64,000 nucleotides of DNA from JAJRPT01 sp965661945 (GCA_965661945.1 CBFIFP010000005.1:1-64000), one strand, 5' to 3'. Shown: positions 24,617-33,978, counted from the first letter of the stretch. Program-made: numbers and translations. Notes: generated from the sequence alone by a model not told the origin.

Positions 24617-24970
24617 GGGGTGTTTTAAGGTTCGACTACGAGGGAGTCGTGGTTTATTTTTGTGATGGGTTTGCTATATACGTTTGAATCCGAGGGATTC
24701 AGTATTTGAATTATTTTTTGGCTAAAGCTATTATTTTTATTGAGTTTATACGATAGGGCTGAAGCCCTTTTCTATTGATATATATAGAAATATTGATTTG
24801 AATGTGAGTTCTTTTCGACTTCGCTCAATGACCGATTGGACTGGTTTTATTAATATTTTTACCATTTTATAAACTATTTTTCATCATTTTGTAACTTTTT
24901 TGGCTTTAATGTGTTTATATACATAGGTAGATGTTGATAAAAAAATATTGTTTCTTTAAATTATAAATAA

Positions 24971-24978
24971 TAAGTTTG
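24971..24978 (+). promoter_or_regulatory. -7 promoter box of clpC
   Basis: TAAGTTTG (TAnnTTTG) lies 45 bases before the clpC ATG, with a TTG about 20 bases upstream in the -33 position. No CtsR- or CIRCE-type repeat is seen. Confidence 0.55.
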
Positions 24979-25023
24979 CGTTATCGTCTATATTAATTAG
25001 AAAATAAAATATTAGGAATTGAA

Positions 25024-27573
25024 ATGGAAGAGAATTTCTCAAGCAGAGTGAATGATGTGATTAAGTTAAGTCGAGATGAAGCTCTTCGTTTAGGACATGA
25101 CTATATCGGAACTGAACATTTGCTATTAGGAATTATCCGAGATGGAGAAGGAATTGCTGTTAAACTATTGAAAAATCTAGATATTGATTTATATAAACTA
25201 AAAAAGGGGATTGAAGATACTGTTAGATCTTCTGCTACTACTTTAACTATGGGGAATATACCTCTCACTAAACAAGCAGAAAAAGTATTAAAAATAACTT
25301 ATTTAGAAGCAAAGCTTTATAAAGCGACTCAAATTGGGACTGAACACCTTTTACTTTCTCTTTTAAGAGATGAGGAAAATATTGCAGCGCAAATACTAGC
25401 ACAATTCGGAGTAAATTATGATACTTTGAAAAAAGAACTTGATGCTCTTATTTCTGGAAAAGAAAATCCAAAATCAGCAGCTGAAGGAGCTATTCCTCCG
25501 TTAAATAGACCAAAATCTAAAGAAAGAGTGAAAACTCCTGTCCTTGATAATTTTGGTCGTGATTTAACGCAACTTGCTATGGATAAAAAACTTGACCCTG
25601 TTATTGGTCGTCAAAAAGAAATTGAGAGAGTGTCTCAGATTCTTTCAAGACGTAAGAAAAATAATCCTGTTCTTATTGGTGAACCCGGTGTTGGAAAAAC
25701 TGCTATTGTAGAAGGACTTGCACTAAGAATTATAGAAAAAAAGGTTTCAAGAGCCTTGTTTGATAAAAGAATTATATCACTTGATGTTGCCTCTCTTGTT
25801 GCAGGAACCAAATATCGTGGTCAGTTTGAAGAAAGAATGAAAGCAATACTATCGGAACTGGAAAAAGCTGATGATGTTATTTTATTTATAGATGAAATTC
25901 ATACTTTGGTTGGTGCAGGTGGTGCTTCTGGCTCTCTTGATGCTTCTAATATATTTAAACCAGCTCTAGCAAGAGGTGAAATCCAATGCGTTGGGGCTAC
26001 TACTTTAGATGAATATCGCCAAAGTATCGAAAAAGATGGTGCTTTAGATAGACGTTTCCAAAAAGTATTGGTTGAGCCACCATCAGTAAAAGAGACTCTT
26101 GAGATATTAGATAAAATTAAGGAGTCTTACGAACAACATCATAATGTTGCATACACTGATGATGCTATAAAAATGGCTGTGAAATTTGCGGAAAGATATA
26201 TAACAGACAGGCAGTTTCCAGATAAAGCTATTGATGTTTTAGATGAAGCTGGTGCTAAAGTTCACCTTGCTAATATTTCTGTTCCTAAAGAAATTTTGGA
26301 TTTAGAAGAAAAAATACTTGATACTAAAAATGAAAAAAATTTAGTTGTAAAAAGACAAAATTTTGAAGAAGCGGCTAGATTAAGAGACCAAGAAAAAAAA
26401 TTACAAAATGAATTAGAAGAAGCAAAGAAAAATTGGGAAGTTCAAAGTAATGAAAGGGTTTATCCTGTAACTGAGGATGATATTGCAGATGTTATATCAA
26501 TGATTACAGGAGTGCCGGTTAATAAAATAGCTGAAGCAGAGTCTCATAAATTATTAAACCTTGCTCAGCACTTAAAAGAGCAAATCATTGGTCAAGACGA
26601 AGCAGTTGAGCATCTCGGTAAAGCAATTCGTAGAGCAAGAGCAGGACTAAAAGACCCAGCTAGACCAATTGGTTCATTTATGTTTTTAGGACCTACTGGC
26701 GTAGGTAAAACAGAACTTGCAAAAGCATTATCAAGAGTTATGTTTGATTCTGAAGACGCTCTTATTAGAATTGATATGTCAGAATATATGGAAAAATTTA
26801 GCGTTTCAAGATTCATCGGAGCACCTCCGGGATATGTGGGTTACGAAGAGGGCGGACAATTAACAGAAAAAGTTAGAAGAAAGCCATATTCTATTATTCT
26901 TTTAGATGAAATTGAAAAAGCTCACCCAGATGTATTTAATATGCTATTGCAAGTATTTGACGATGGTATCTTAACAGATGGATTAGGAAGAAAAGTTGAT
27001 TTTAAAAATACTGTTATCATAATGACTTCAAATGTGGGTACTAAAGATATTAAGGAAGGTGGAAACATTGGATTTAATTTTGGTAAAAGTGTTGATGATT
27101 ATGACAATGTAAAAAATTCAATAGAAGAGTCAGTTAAAAAACTTTTCAGTCCTGAATTTATCAATAGAGTTGATGATTTTATTATCTTTAGAAAACTTAC
27201 AAAAGTTGATATTAGTTCAATAATAGATATTCAACTAAAACTACTTGTTTCAAGATTAGAAATAAATCAAATGAAATTAACATTGACTGATTCAGCAAAA
27301 ACATTTTTAGTTGACAAAGGTTTTGATGATAAGTATGGAGCAAGACCTTTAAAACGTGCGCTTCAAAAATACATTGAAGATGATTTAGCTGAGGAAGTTC
27401 TCAAAAATAATTTAACACCTGGTACAAAAGTAGAAGCAGATTATGATGAGGAAAGTAAGAAGTTAAAATTTACTTTTAGTGAGGGTGAAAGAGTTATTGA
27501 TGAGAAATATTTAGAAAAGCCAATCATAAAAACAGAAGAAGAAGTTATTGATGAAATAGAAGATAAGAATTAA
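25024..27573 (+). CDS. clpC: ATP-dependent Clp protease ATP-binding subunit ClpC
   Basis: ClpC is the Hsp100 unfoldase that feeds substrates to ClpP. The 849 residues contain two Clp_N repeats (1-145), AAA1 with Walker A GEPGVGKT (219-226) and Walker B ILFIDEIHT, and a UVR-type coiled-coil middle domain (NFEEAARLRDQEKKL). AAA2 has GPTGVGKT (556-563) and a C-terminal D2-small domain. The UVR motif and length separate it from ClpA and ClpB. It stands alone between a repeat-rich gap and a shared terminator with metK. Confidence 0.95.
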   Translation: MEENFSSRVNDVIKLSRDEALRLGHDYIGTEHLLLGIIRDGEGIAVKLLKNLDIDLYKLKKGIEDTVRSSATTLTMGNIPLTKQAEKVLKITYLEAKLYKATQIGTEHLLLSLLRDEENIAAQILAQFGVNYDTLKKELDALISGKENPKSAAEGAIPPLNRPKSKERVKTPVLDNFGRDLTQLAMDKKLDPVIGRQKEIERVSQILSRRKKNNPVLIGEPGVGKTAIVEGLALRIIEKKVSRALFDKRIISLDVASLVAGTKYRGQFEERMKAILSELEKADDVILFIDEIHTLVGAGGASGSLDASNIFKPALARGEIQCVGATTLDEYRQSIEKDGALDRRFQKVLVEPPSVKETLEILDKIKESYEQHHNVAYTDDAIKMAVKFAERYITDRQFPDKAIDVLDEAGAKVHLANISVPKEILDLEEKILDTKNEKNLVVKRQNFEEAARLRDQEKKLQNELEEAKKNWEVQSNERVYPVTEDDIADVISMITGVPVNKIAEAESHKLLNLAQHLKEQIIGQDEAVEHLGKAIRRARAGLKDPARPIGSFMFLGPTGVGKTELAKALSRVMFDSEDALIRIDMSEYMEKFSVSRFIGAPPGYVGYEEGGQLTEKVRRKPYSIILLDEIEKAHPDVFNMLLQVFDDGILTDGLGRKVDFKNTVIIMTSNVGTKDIKEGGNIGFNFGKSVDDYDNVKNSIEESVKKLFSPEFINRVDDFIIFRKLTKVDISSIIDIQLKLLVSRLEINQMKLTLTDSAKTFLVDKGFDDKYGARPLKRALQKYIEDDLAEEVLKNNLTPGTKVEADYDEESKKLKFTFSEGERVIDEKYLEKPIIKTEEEVIDEIEDKN

Positions 27574-27590
27574 AATTATCAATATTACAT

Positions 27591-27625
27591 AAAAAAATAG
27601 GGACTTAAACAAGTCCCTATTATTT
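27591..27625. terminator. Shared bidirectional terminator of clpC and metK
   Basis: Stem AATAGGGACTT/AAGTCCCTATT (27596-27606 with 27611-27621) with an A-run on the left and T-rich sequence on the right. It lies between the convergent genes. Confidence 0.85.
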
Positions 27626-27643
27626 TAATTTAAAAAGTTTGAA

Positions 27644-28780
27644 TTATAAACTCTTCTTAAATTCTTCTACTAAATCTAATTTTTCCCAAGGAAATTCAGG
27701 TCTTCCAAAATGACCATAAGCGGCAGTTTTTCTGAATATTGGATTTGTTAAGCCCAATCTTGTTATTATACCTTTAGGTGTTAAATCAATATTTTTAAGT
27801 AAATATTGCTCTATTTCTCTGTCATTTCTTGATGAAGTTCCGTGAGTATTTACATTAATTGATACTGGCTGAGCAACTCCAATAGCATAAGACAATTGAA
27901 TTGTTACTTCATCAGCAATTCCAGCAGCAACTAAGTTTTTAGCGATATGTCTTGAAGCATAAGCCGCTGACCTATCAACTTTTGTTGCATCTTTACCAGA
28001 GAATGCACCACCACCATGAGGAGCTTTTCCTCCATAAGTATCTACAATGATTTTTCTACCAGTCAAACCAGCATCTCCATGAGGACCTCCAATAATGAAT
28101 TGTCCCGTTGGATTTACGTGGATTTTAGTATTATCATCAATTAATTCCTTTGGAATAACATTAAAGAAAATATTGTCAATCAAATCTTGCTTGATTCTCT
28201 CTTGTTTTACTCCAGGGTCGTGTTGAGTTGAGATAACAATCGCATCAACCCTTTTAATTTCTTTGCCATCATACTCTAAAGTAACCTGCGATTTAGAATC
28301 AGGTCTTAGATATGGCATTAAATTAGTTTGTTTTCTTATTCTTGCAAGTTCTTCTAACAACTTGTGGGAATACATAATTGGAGCGGGCATAAGTTCATCA
28401 GTTTCGTTAATTGCATAACCGAACATTATACCTTGGTCGCCGGCACCACCGGTATCCACTCCCATCGCTATGTCATTTGATTGTTGATTAATCACATTAA
28501 CAATAGCACAACTTTCGCTGTCGAACCTATACTCACCTTTAGTGTATCCAATATCACGGATAACATTTCGTGTAAGTTCAGCAATATCAACATACGTATT
28601 TGTAGTAATTTCGCCTCCAACAAGCAACATACCTGTTGTAGCAAAACATTCGCAAGCCACCCTCGAGGATGGGTCTTCCGTCAGACAAGCATCAAGAACT
28701 GCATCAGAAACTTGGTCACAAAGTTTATCTGGATGTCCTTCCGATACTGACTCTGACGTAAAAAGATAGTTTTTACTCAT
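27644..28780 (-). CDS. metK: S-adenosylmethionine synthetase
   Basis: MetK forms SAM from methionine and ATP. The 378 residues show FTSESVSEGHPDKLCDQVSDA, GAGDQGIMFGYA, GGPHGDAGLTGRKIIVDTYGG and GGGAFSGKDATKVDRSAAYA, all signature blocks. Length is normal. It follows the sugar nucleotidyltransferase gene by 13 bases and is probably in the same transcript. No SAM riboswitch-like leader was noticed. Confidence 0.96.
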   Translation of the reverse strand: MSKNYLFTSESVSEGHPDKLCDQVSDAVLDACLTEDPSSRVACECFATTGMLLVGGEITTNTYVDIAELTRNVIRDIGYTKGEYRFDSESCAIVNVINQQSNDIAMGVDTGGAGDQGIMFGYAINETDELMPAPIMYSHKLLEELARIRKQTNLMPYLRPDSKSQVTLEYDGKEIKRVDAIVISTQHDPGVKQERIKQDLIDNIFFNVIPKELIDDNTKIHVNPTGQFIIGGPHGDAGLTGRKIIVDTYGGKAPHGGGAFSGKDATKVDRSAAYASRHIAKNLVAAGIADEVTIQLSYAIGVAQPVSINVNTHGTSSRNDREIEQYLLKNIDLTPKGIITRLGLTNPIFRKTAAYGHFGRPEFPWEKLDLVEEFKKSL

Positions 28781-28793
28781 ATCAATCCTTTTA

Positions 28794-29768
28794 TTATAAA
28801 GTAATTTCGCTATTACTGCCTAAATTTAATTCTGTTGATTTTCCTTCAACAACTGCATTATTTCCTATTATGGATTGTGAAAGCAAGATATTATTCACAC
28901 TTGCATTATCACTTACTATTGAATCTCTTATAATTGAATTATTAATTTCCGAGCCATCTGCTATAGATGCGTAAGGTCCAATTATACAATTGTTTACTTT
29001 TGCTTCTTTTGAAATATAACTTGGGTTTATTACAATGCAATTTTCTAAATTATATAGATTATTATATTTTTCAAGTAAGAATTGATTTGTTGAAAGCAAC
29101 GTCTCTTTTTTTCCGCAATCATGCCAACCTTCCACTGGAAAAGTAACAAATTCTTCGCCTTGTTCTAACATAATTTGAAGGGCATCAGTAAGTTGAAATT
29201 CATAATTAGTTTTAATATTTTTTTCAATCAAGTAAGAAAGTGCATTTTTTAATTTAATTCCATCTGTAATATAATAAATCCCTACAATAGCAAGATTTGA
29301 AACTGGTTCTTTTGGTTTTTCAATTAATTTTTTGATATTTCCATTATCATCATTTAAAACTACTCCAAACCTGCGTGGGTCATCCACATATTTTACCCCA
29401 ATCGAACTAACACCTTTTTTACTTGCAAGCGATAAATCGGCATCAAAAATAGTATCACCAAGAATAATCATCAGCGGTTCATTTTCAAAGGTAGGTGCTG
29501 CCGTCCAGATAGCATGACCTAAGCCCAATAATTCTTTCTGCTCAACGAAAGTTGCGTCAAAGGAATAATTTTTAGTAACATACTCCTGTATTAAATCGCC
29601 TTTATAGCCAGTAATAATAGTAACTTTATCAATATTTTGATTAACAAGTTCATCAAGAATATGTGCTATAATTGGTTTACCCGCCACATTAAGCAAAACT
29701 TTGGGAAGTGAGTGAGTGTGTGGTCTTAATCTACTGCCAAACCCTGCAACTGGAATTACTGCTCTCAT
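28794..29768 (-). CDS. Sugar-phosphate nucleotidyltransferase with left-handed beta-helix tail
   Basis: This 324-residue enzyme of the RmlA/GlmU-type nucleotidyltransferase family transfers NMP to a sugar-1-phosphate. The N-terminus VIPVAGFGSRLRPHTHSLPKVLL contains the G-x-G-x-R-L-x-P-x-T ... PK signature. LGDTIFDAD carries the metal-binding Asp and EKPKEP follows. The last ~80 residues (SYISKEAKVNNCIIGPYASIADGSEI) are hexapeptide repeats. The sugar and nucleotide cannot be told from sequence; dTDP-glucose, UDP-glucose and GDP-mannose forms are all possible. Confidence 0.85.
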   Translation of the reverse strand: MRAVIPVAGFGSRLRPHTHSLPKVLLNVAGKPIIAHILDELVNQNIDKVTIITGYKGDLIQEYVTKNYSFDATFVEQKELLGLGHAIWTAAPTFENEPLMIILGDTIFDADLSLASKKGVSSIGVKYVDDPRRFGVVLNDDNGNIKKLIEKPKEPVSNLAIVGIYYITDGIKLKNALSYLIEKNIKTNYEFQLTDALQIMLEQGEEFVTFPVEGWHDCGKKETLLSTNQFLLEKYNNLYNLENCIVINPSYISKEAKVNNCIIGPYASIADGSEINNSIIRDSIVSDNASVNNILLSQSIIGNNAVVEGKSTELNLGSNSEITL

Positions 29769-29796
29769 TGATTTTCAAAAGTATTAAAAAATTTTA

Positions 29797-29804
29797 CAAA
29801 TTTA
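29797..29804 (-). promoter_or_regulatory. -7 promoter box of the nucleotidyltransferase-metK unit
   Basis: TAAATTTG on the minus strand (TAnnTTTG), 28 bases before the start codon at 29768. Confidence 0.5.
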
Positions 29805-29848
29805 GAGAAAATAAGTGAAAATTAAAAGTCTGAACAGAATTTTATTAA

Positions 29849-30496
29849 TTAATACCTCGAATCTATAAACAACAAGTATTCACCTGAAATTAGTTCAATT
29901 GATATTTTTTCTTGAATAACGATATTTCTTGCTCCTTCGCGAATGCCAAGTTCTAATGTTTCGTTGTCCAATTCCCACTTTAAGCCACTTGTTTTTATTT
30001 TACAGTTAGGTTGGGGAATTATTGATATTAGTTCGTTTACTTTTAAGATTAATTCTATAGATTTATAGATTGGTATTGCGTAGCGATTATTGTGTAAGAC
30101 TGTTAAATTTAATTTTTTTTCGAATTTTTTTAGGACACTCCAGTTGTTAAGAGTATGTTCGAGTTCTCCACCTTGCATACCAAAGATGAGAATGTTGCTT
30201 TTATTATGAGATAAAATTAGATTAAGGGTTTTCTCGAAGTCATTTGTATCTTGTGAATCATCTTTTATGATTTTTGTGGTTTTACTTTTTGAATTAAATT
30301 TATCTAACTCTAAAGAGTCCAAGTCGCCTATTATGAAATCAGGTACTATATTATTTTTAAATAATCTGTTAGCAGCTCCGTCTGCAGCGTATATAATACC
30401 TTTATTCTCTTGAATATAATCAAAATGAGAGATTTCTCCGTTTAAAACTAAAATTGCCTCAAAATCAATTTTATTAAATATTATTTTCTGATTCAT
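29849..30496 (-). CDS. thiN: Thiamine pyrophosphokinase
   Basis: The enzyme converts thiamine to thiamine pyrophosphate with ATP. The 215 residues show YAADGAANRLF, FIIGDLDSL, the acidic DDSQDTNDFEKTL block and MQGGELEHTLNNWSVL, as in the TPK/ThiN family, with the C-terminal beta-sandwich (SIELISGEYLLFID). The gene is transcribed divergently from the methionine sulfoxide reductase with ~40 bases between them. Confidence 0.9.
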   Translation of the reverse strand: MNQKIIFNKIDFEAILVLNGEISHFDYIQENKGIIYAADGAANRLFKNNIVPDFIIGDLDSLELDKFNSKSKTTKIIKDDSQDTNDFEKTLNLILSHNKSNILIFGMQGGELEHTLNNWSVLKKFEKKLNLTVLHNNRYAIPIYKSIELILKVNELISIIPQPNCKIKTSGLKWELDNETLELGIREGARNIVIQEKISIELISGEYLLFIDSRY

Positions 30497-30535
30497 CTAA
30501 AAATTATTAATTTGCATAAAAAAAAGAGCAATTTA

Positions 30536-31012
30536 ATGAATAAATATGAACGATTAATAAAAATTGTGCCTTCGCTGTTAGAAGGCGAAAGAAATTTTAT
30601 CACTAATGCTGCTAATTTTTCTGCAATTGTCTATAATGAAATACCTGATTTAAATTGGGTTGGTTTCTATGTTTATAATGGTAATGAATTGGTTTTAGGT
30701 CCATTCCAAGGTAAAACGGCTTGTGTGAGAATTAAAATGGGCAATGGGGTTTGTGGTTCTGTAGCTAAAGAATTAAAAACATTAGTAGTGAATGATGTAG
30801 ATAATTTTCCTGGACATATTGCTTGTGATAGTTCCTCAAGAAGTGAGATTGTAATCCCAATAATTAAAAATGGTGAGATTTATGCGGTGTTTGATGTTGA
30901 CAGTCCAATAATGAATAGATTTTCAGACGAAGACAAAATTAACTTAGAACTTATGCTTGAATCATTTATTAAAAATACTGATTTACAAGACTTAAAAGAG
31001 ATTTTTAAATGA
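30536..31012 (+). CDS. msrC: Free methionine-(R)-sulfoxide reductase (GAF domain)
   Basis: This enzyme reduces free Met-R-sulfoxide. The 158-residue GAF-domain protein begins at the ATG at 30536; an upstream in-frame ATG at 30512 would add eight mostly charged residues. Three cysteines at 63, 73 and 97 (TACVRIKMGNGVCGS; HIACDSSSRSE) have spacings of 10 and 24, the same as Cys84/94/118 known from the E. coli enzyme. Its stop overlaps the next gene by four bases (ATGA). Confidence 0.92.
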   Translation: MNKYERLIKIVPSLLEGERNFITNAANFSAIVYNEIPDLNWVGFYVYNGNELVLGPFQGKTACVRIKMGNGVCGSVAKELKTLVVNDVDNFPGHIACDSSSRSEIVIPIIKNGEIYAVFDVDSPIMNRFSDEDKINLELMLESFIKNTDLQDLKEIFK

Positions 31013-32643
31013 TATTTTTTATTATATATTTTTTATCATGTGTAAATGCTCAGATAATTACTGAATTTCAGTCCATTCAGAGCGATGACGAACCGGAATG
31101 GATTGAAATTTATAACGATAAAGATGAAGACTTAATTTTAGATAGTTTTAGGATTGCTGATTCTCAAACATCTTTATTAATTAATCCAATTATTGTTAAA
31201 TCAAATACTTTTAAAGTTTTTACAAAAGATAAAATATTGTTACAAAATAAATATAATATCGAATCAGAATTTATAGTTGATGCCAACTTTCCAATATTAA
31301 ATAATACAACTGATGAAATAAAAATTTATCAAGGGGAGACTTTGCTTGATAGTTTGTACTATGATATGAAGTGGTTTGAAAATAAATATTCTGTTGAAAG
31401 GGTTGATTTTTTAAAACCAGCAAATCAGGATAATCTTAAAAATTCATTTTCCATTTTAGGTGGAACTCCATTAGATTATAATTCAAATAGAATATATGAT
31501 TCAGACTTAAAGGTAAGCATTTCAGAAATAAAAAATGATTCGGTTTTTGTGGAAGTTATGAATATAGGAAGAAAAAGAATTAATAAATTTGATTATGAAG
31601 TGTATTTAGATTTGGATAGAGATGAAAATTTTGATTTAATGGAATTGATTTATTCTCGAATTGATAACCAAATAGATAGCAGTTGGAGTTATAATCACTT
31701 TAAATATTTATTAATGAGTGATTTTGATATTTATGGAGCGTTTAACCTTTTATTTAAAATTAACTCAGACATTGACCAAAATAGAGGAAATGATACGATA
31801 ACTGTAAATGCAAATTTCTCTCCAAGAAAAGGTTCAATATTAATAAATGAATTTATGTTCGAACCTGATAATAATAATTCTGAATTTGTTGAGATTTATA
31901 GTGGTTCAAATTTTGACATAAATATTAATAATTTATATCTCCACGACGCACAAAATGAAGACGGAAATGGAATAAGATTTGATATTGATTATTTATTAAA
32001 ACCCGGTGATTATTTTGTAATTGCTGCAGATAGTAATATTTTTAATACTTATAATAATTTAGATGAAAGTAAGATTTATGTTTTAAATCAAAATCTATCT
32101 TTGAATAACAGTGGAGATAAAATTATATTAAAATGGAGCGATGGCTTTATAATTGATGAATTAGAATATTTTACAAATTGGCATAGTTCCGAGCTTTTTT
32201 CAACACAAAACATTTCTTTGGAAAAGAAAATTAAGAATCAAATTTCAAACGATAAAAATAATTGGACTTCAAGTTCTGATACTCAAGGAGCAACCCCCAC
32301 CTATTCAAATTCATTTGTTAATAAAACAGATAAAGATTTTGGTATTAAATTACCTAAAAATCCATTTTCTTTTGTAGAGGAAGAAGTCATAAAAATTCAA
32401 TATTCTACACCATTTGATAATTCAATAATTAATCTAAGTTTATTTTCAAAGCAAGGTGCTAAACTTGGAATGATAAAAGAATTAAATTTTTCTGGTTCAA
32501 ATGGTGAGATTTTATGGGATGGAAAATTAAACAATAAACAACTAAGATCTGGAACTTATGTTTTATATCTTGAATCAGTAAAAAAAGACACTCAAGAAAT
32601 ATATATTGCAAAAGAGATAATAGTAATTGTAAATTCTAATTAG
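31009..32643 (+). CDS. Secreted lamin-tail-domain protein
   Basis: 544 residues with a short signal peptide (MIFFIIYFLSCVNAQ). Two lamin-tail-type (LTD) beta-sandwich domains are visible near 17-130 (ITEFQSIQSDDEPEWIEIYND) and 280-400 (ILINEFMFEPDNNNSEFVEIYSG ... GDYFVIAADS). The last ~90 residues (FDNSIINLSLFSKQGAKLG ... LWDGKLNNKQLRSGTYVLYLE) resemble FlgD-Ig / T9SS-type C-terminal domains. It is translationally coupled to the upstream reductase gene. Role unknown; LTD proteins of bacteria are surface or secreted and sometimes bind DNA or nucleases. Confidence 0.75.
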   Translation: MIFFIIYFLSCVNAQIITEFQSIQSDDEPEWIEIYNDKDEDLILDSFRIADSQTSLLINPIIVKSNTFKVFTKDKILLQNKYNIESEFIVDANFPILNNTTDEIKIYQGETLLDSLYYDMKWFENKYSVERVDFLKPANQDNLKNSFSILGGTPLDYNSNRIYDSDLKVSISEIKNDSVFVEVMNIGRKRINKFDYEVYLDLDRDENFDLMELIYSRIDNQIDSSWSYNHFKYLLMSDFDIYGAFNLLFKINSDIDQNRGNDTITVNANFSPRKGSILINEFMFEPDNNNSEFVEIYSGSNFDININNLYLHDAQNEDGNGIRFDIDYLLKPGDYFVIAADSNIFNTYNNLDESKIYVLNQNLSLNNSGDKIILKWSDGFIIDELEYFTNWHSSELFSTQNISLEKKIKNQISNDKNNWTSSSDTQGATPTYSNSFVNKTDKDFGIKLPKNPFSFVEEEVIKIQYSTPFDNSIINLSLFSKQGAKLGMIKELNFSGSNGEILWDGKLNNKQLRSGTYVLYLESVKKDTQEIYIAKEIIVIVNSN

Positions 32644-32652
32644 AGGTTAAAT

Positions 32653-33813
32653 ATGCCTTTCTATCATAAACTTGGGGATATGCCCCGAAAAAAACATACA
32701 ACTTTTTATAAACCAGATGGAACATTATACAGAGAAGAATTAGTTTCTACTCAGGGCTTTTCAAGTATTTATTCTAATAAATATCATATATGGGAACCAA
32801 CAAAAGCCCTATCAATCAAAGAATTAAATCCAGTTGAAGACGTAAAATGGCAAAATCCCCCATTGCAGAATATTCATTTTTACACTGATAAACTTGAAAA
32901 GAAAGGAAATTTTTTATCTTCAAGAATTGAATATATGCACAATAATGAAACAGTAATTCACTTTGGAAGACCAAATCAAAATGCAGACTATTTTTACAAA
33001 AATATCTATGCTCACGAATATATTTTTGTTCATAGAGGAAGCGGAGTTTTGAAGTCTGAATACGGAAATTTAAAATTTACTCCGTGGGACCAATTAATTA
33101 TTCCAATGGGTACAATTTATCAATTAGTTTTTGATAAGCCAGATTCTGATAATAAAATTATGGTAGTAGAATCAAACTCAGCATTTACTATTCCAAGGCA
33201 TTATAGAAATGAATATGGGCAGTTGGAAGAACACGCTCCCTATGAAGAGCGAGATTTTAGATTTCCTGATGAAATTGACCCTCAGGACCAAAAAGGTGAA
33301 TTTAGAATAGTTATCAAAGCTCATAATAGATTCATAGAATACTTACAACCTCATCACCCTTTTGATGTTGTTGGTTATGATGGATATCTGTTTCCATTTG
33401 CCTTTAATATGAAAGACTATAATCCAAAAACAGGTAGAATTCATCTTCCACCTCCAATTCATTTAGTTTTTCAAACTAAAGGATTAGTTCTTTGTAATTT
33501 CAATCCAAGATATTTTGATTGGCACGAAAATGCTATACCAGCCCCATATTTTCATAGCAATGTAGAATCAACAGAGATTTTATATTATGTTGAAGGTGAT
33601 TTTATGAGTAGAAGTGGCGTGGATGTTGGTTCTGTTACTATGCACCCAATGGGTATCCCACACGGACCTCAACCAGGAAAAACTGAAGCAAGTGTTGGAA
33701 AGAATTGGGCTGATGAATATGCTGTCATGGTTGACACATTTGGACCTTTGTTCCCTACAACTAATGTTGAAAAATGTCAAGATGAAGATTATTGGAAAAG
33801 TTGGCTAAAGTAA
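32653..33813 (+). CDS. hmgA: Homogentisate 1,2-dioxygenase
   Basis: A non-haem Fe(II) enzyme that opens the ring of homogentisate to maleylacetoacetate in tyrosine degradation. The 386-residue cupin protein has FVHRGSGVLKSEYG, PYFHSNVESTEILYYVEGDF and VTMHPMGIPHGPQPG, which together supply the His/Glu/His iron ligands expected of the family. It is nine bases after the lamin-tail gene. No other tyrosine-catabolic gene (hpd, maiA, fah) is in the window. Confidence 0.88.
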   Translation: MPFYHKLGDMPRKKHTTFYKPDGTLYREELVSTQGFSSIYSNKYHIWEPTKALSIKELNPVEDVKWQNPPLQNIHFYTDKLEKKGNFLSSRIEYMHNNETVIHFGRPNQNADYFYKNIYAHEYIFVHRGSGVLKSEYGNLKFTPWDQLIIPMGTIYQLVFDKPDSDNKIMVVESNSAFTIPRHYRNEYGQLEEHAPYEERDFRFPDEIDPQDQKGEFRIVIKAHNRFIEYLQPHHPFDVVGYDGYLFPFAFNMKDYNPKTGRIHLPPPIHLVFQTKGLVLCNFNPRYFDWHENAIPAPYFHSNVESTEILYYVEGDFMSRSGVDVGSVTMHPMGIPHGPQPGKTEASVGKNWADEYAVMVDTFGPLFPTTNVEKCQDEDYWKSWLK

Positions 33814-33814
33814 T

Positions 33815-33846
33815 AAAAAAATGAGTCATCGGATTAGGATGACTCA
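33815..33846 (-). terminator. Strong minus-strand terminator after hmgA
   Basis: Stem TGAGTCATC/GATGACTCA (33822-33830 with 33838-33846). On the minus strand it is followed by TTTTTTTATTA; on the plus strand the T-run is poor. It therefore fits best as the end of a minus-strand RNA, although it may also serve hmgA. Confidence 0.65.
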
Positions 33847-33930
33847 CTCACTTTAAGGGGTTTTTGTTATGCTATGTGGCTTCTTGCTATCACCACAAAC
33901 AAGAAGTAACATTAACCCTTTAAAGAGGTT
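33815..33930 (-). ncRNA. Candidate structured small RNA between hmgA and the acetyltransferase gene
   Basis: ~115 bases that could form a rod-like RNA ending in the terminator at 33846-33815. Outer stem: AACCCTTTAAAG (33914-33925) with CTTTAAGGGGTT (33851-33862), 12 bp with one G-U. Second stem: TGTTA/TAACA (33865-33869 with 33907-33911). Inner stem: CTTCTTG/CAAGAAG (33880-33886 with 33900-33906). A competing pairing TGTGG/CCACA (33875-33879 with 33893-33897) overlaps the inner loop, so two alternative folds exist. No known RNA family recognised, and no clear promoter box was found at its expected 5' end. Confidence 0.4.
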
Positions 33931-33978
33931 CAAAAAAAATTGTTTTTTTTAAATTATTTTTTAATTAATTCTATTAAT

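Larger units (their letters stand above)
24576..25023. repeat. Intergenic cluster of short palindromic repeats before clpC
   Basis: 448 bases with no gene. It holds a series of unrelated short inverted repeats: AACCTTCCGA/TCGGAAGGTT (24583-24616), CGACT/AGTCG (24633-24649), TGAATCC-GAG-GGATTCA (24685-24701) and AGGGCT-GA-AGCCCT (24755-24768). The CGACTTCGCTCAATGACC motif follows at 24816-24833. The first hairpin probably ends the propeller gene transcript. The rest resemble dispersed intergenic repeats of this genome. Confidence 0.6.

Noticed and set aside
28794..29768. Specific name (rmlA, galU or mannose-1-phosphate guanylyltransferase) for the nucleotidyltransferase
   Set aside because: Core motifs are shared by all these enzymes, and there are no neighbouring sugar-pathway genes to decide.
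33875..33906. H-type pseudoknot in the candidate RNA
   Set aside because: TGTGG/CCACA and CTTCTTG/CAAGAAG cross, but the second strand follows the 7-bp stem with no linker, which is sterically unlikely. I treat them as alternative pairings.
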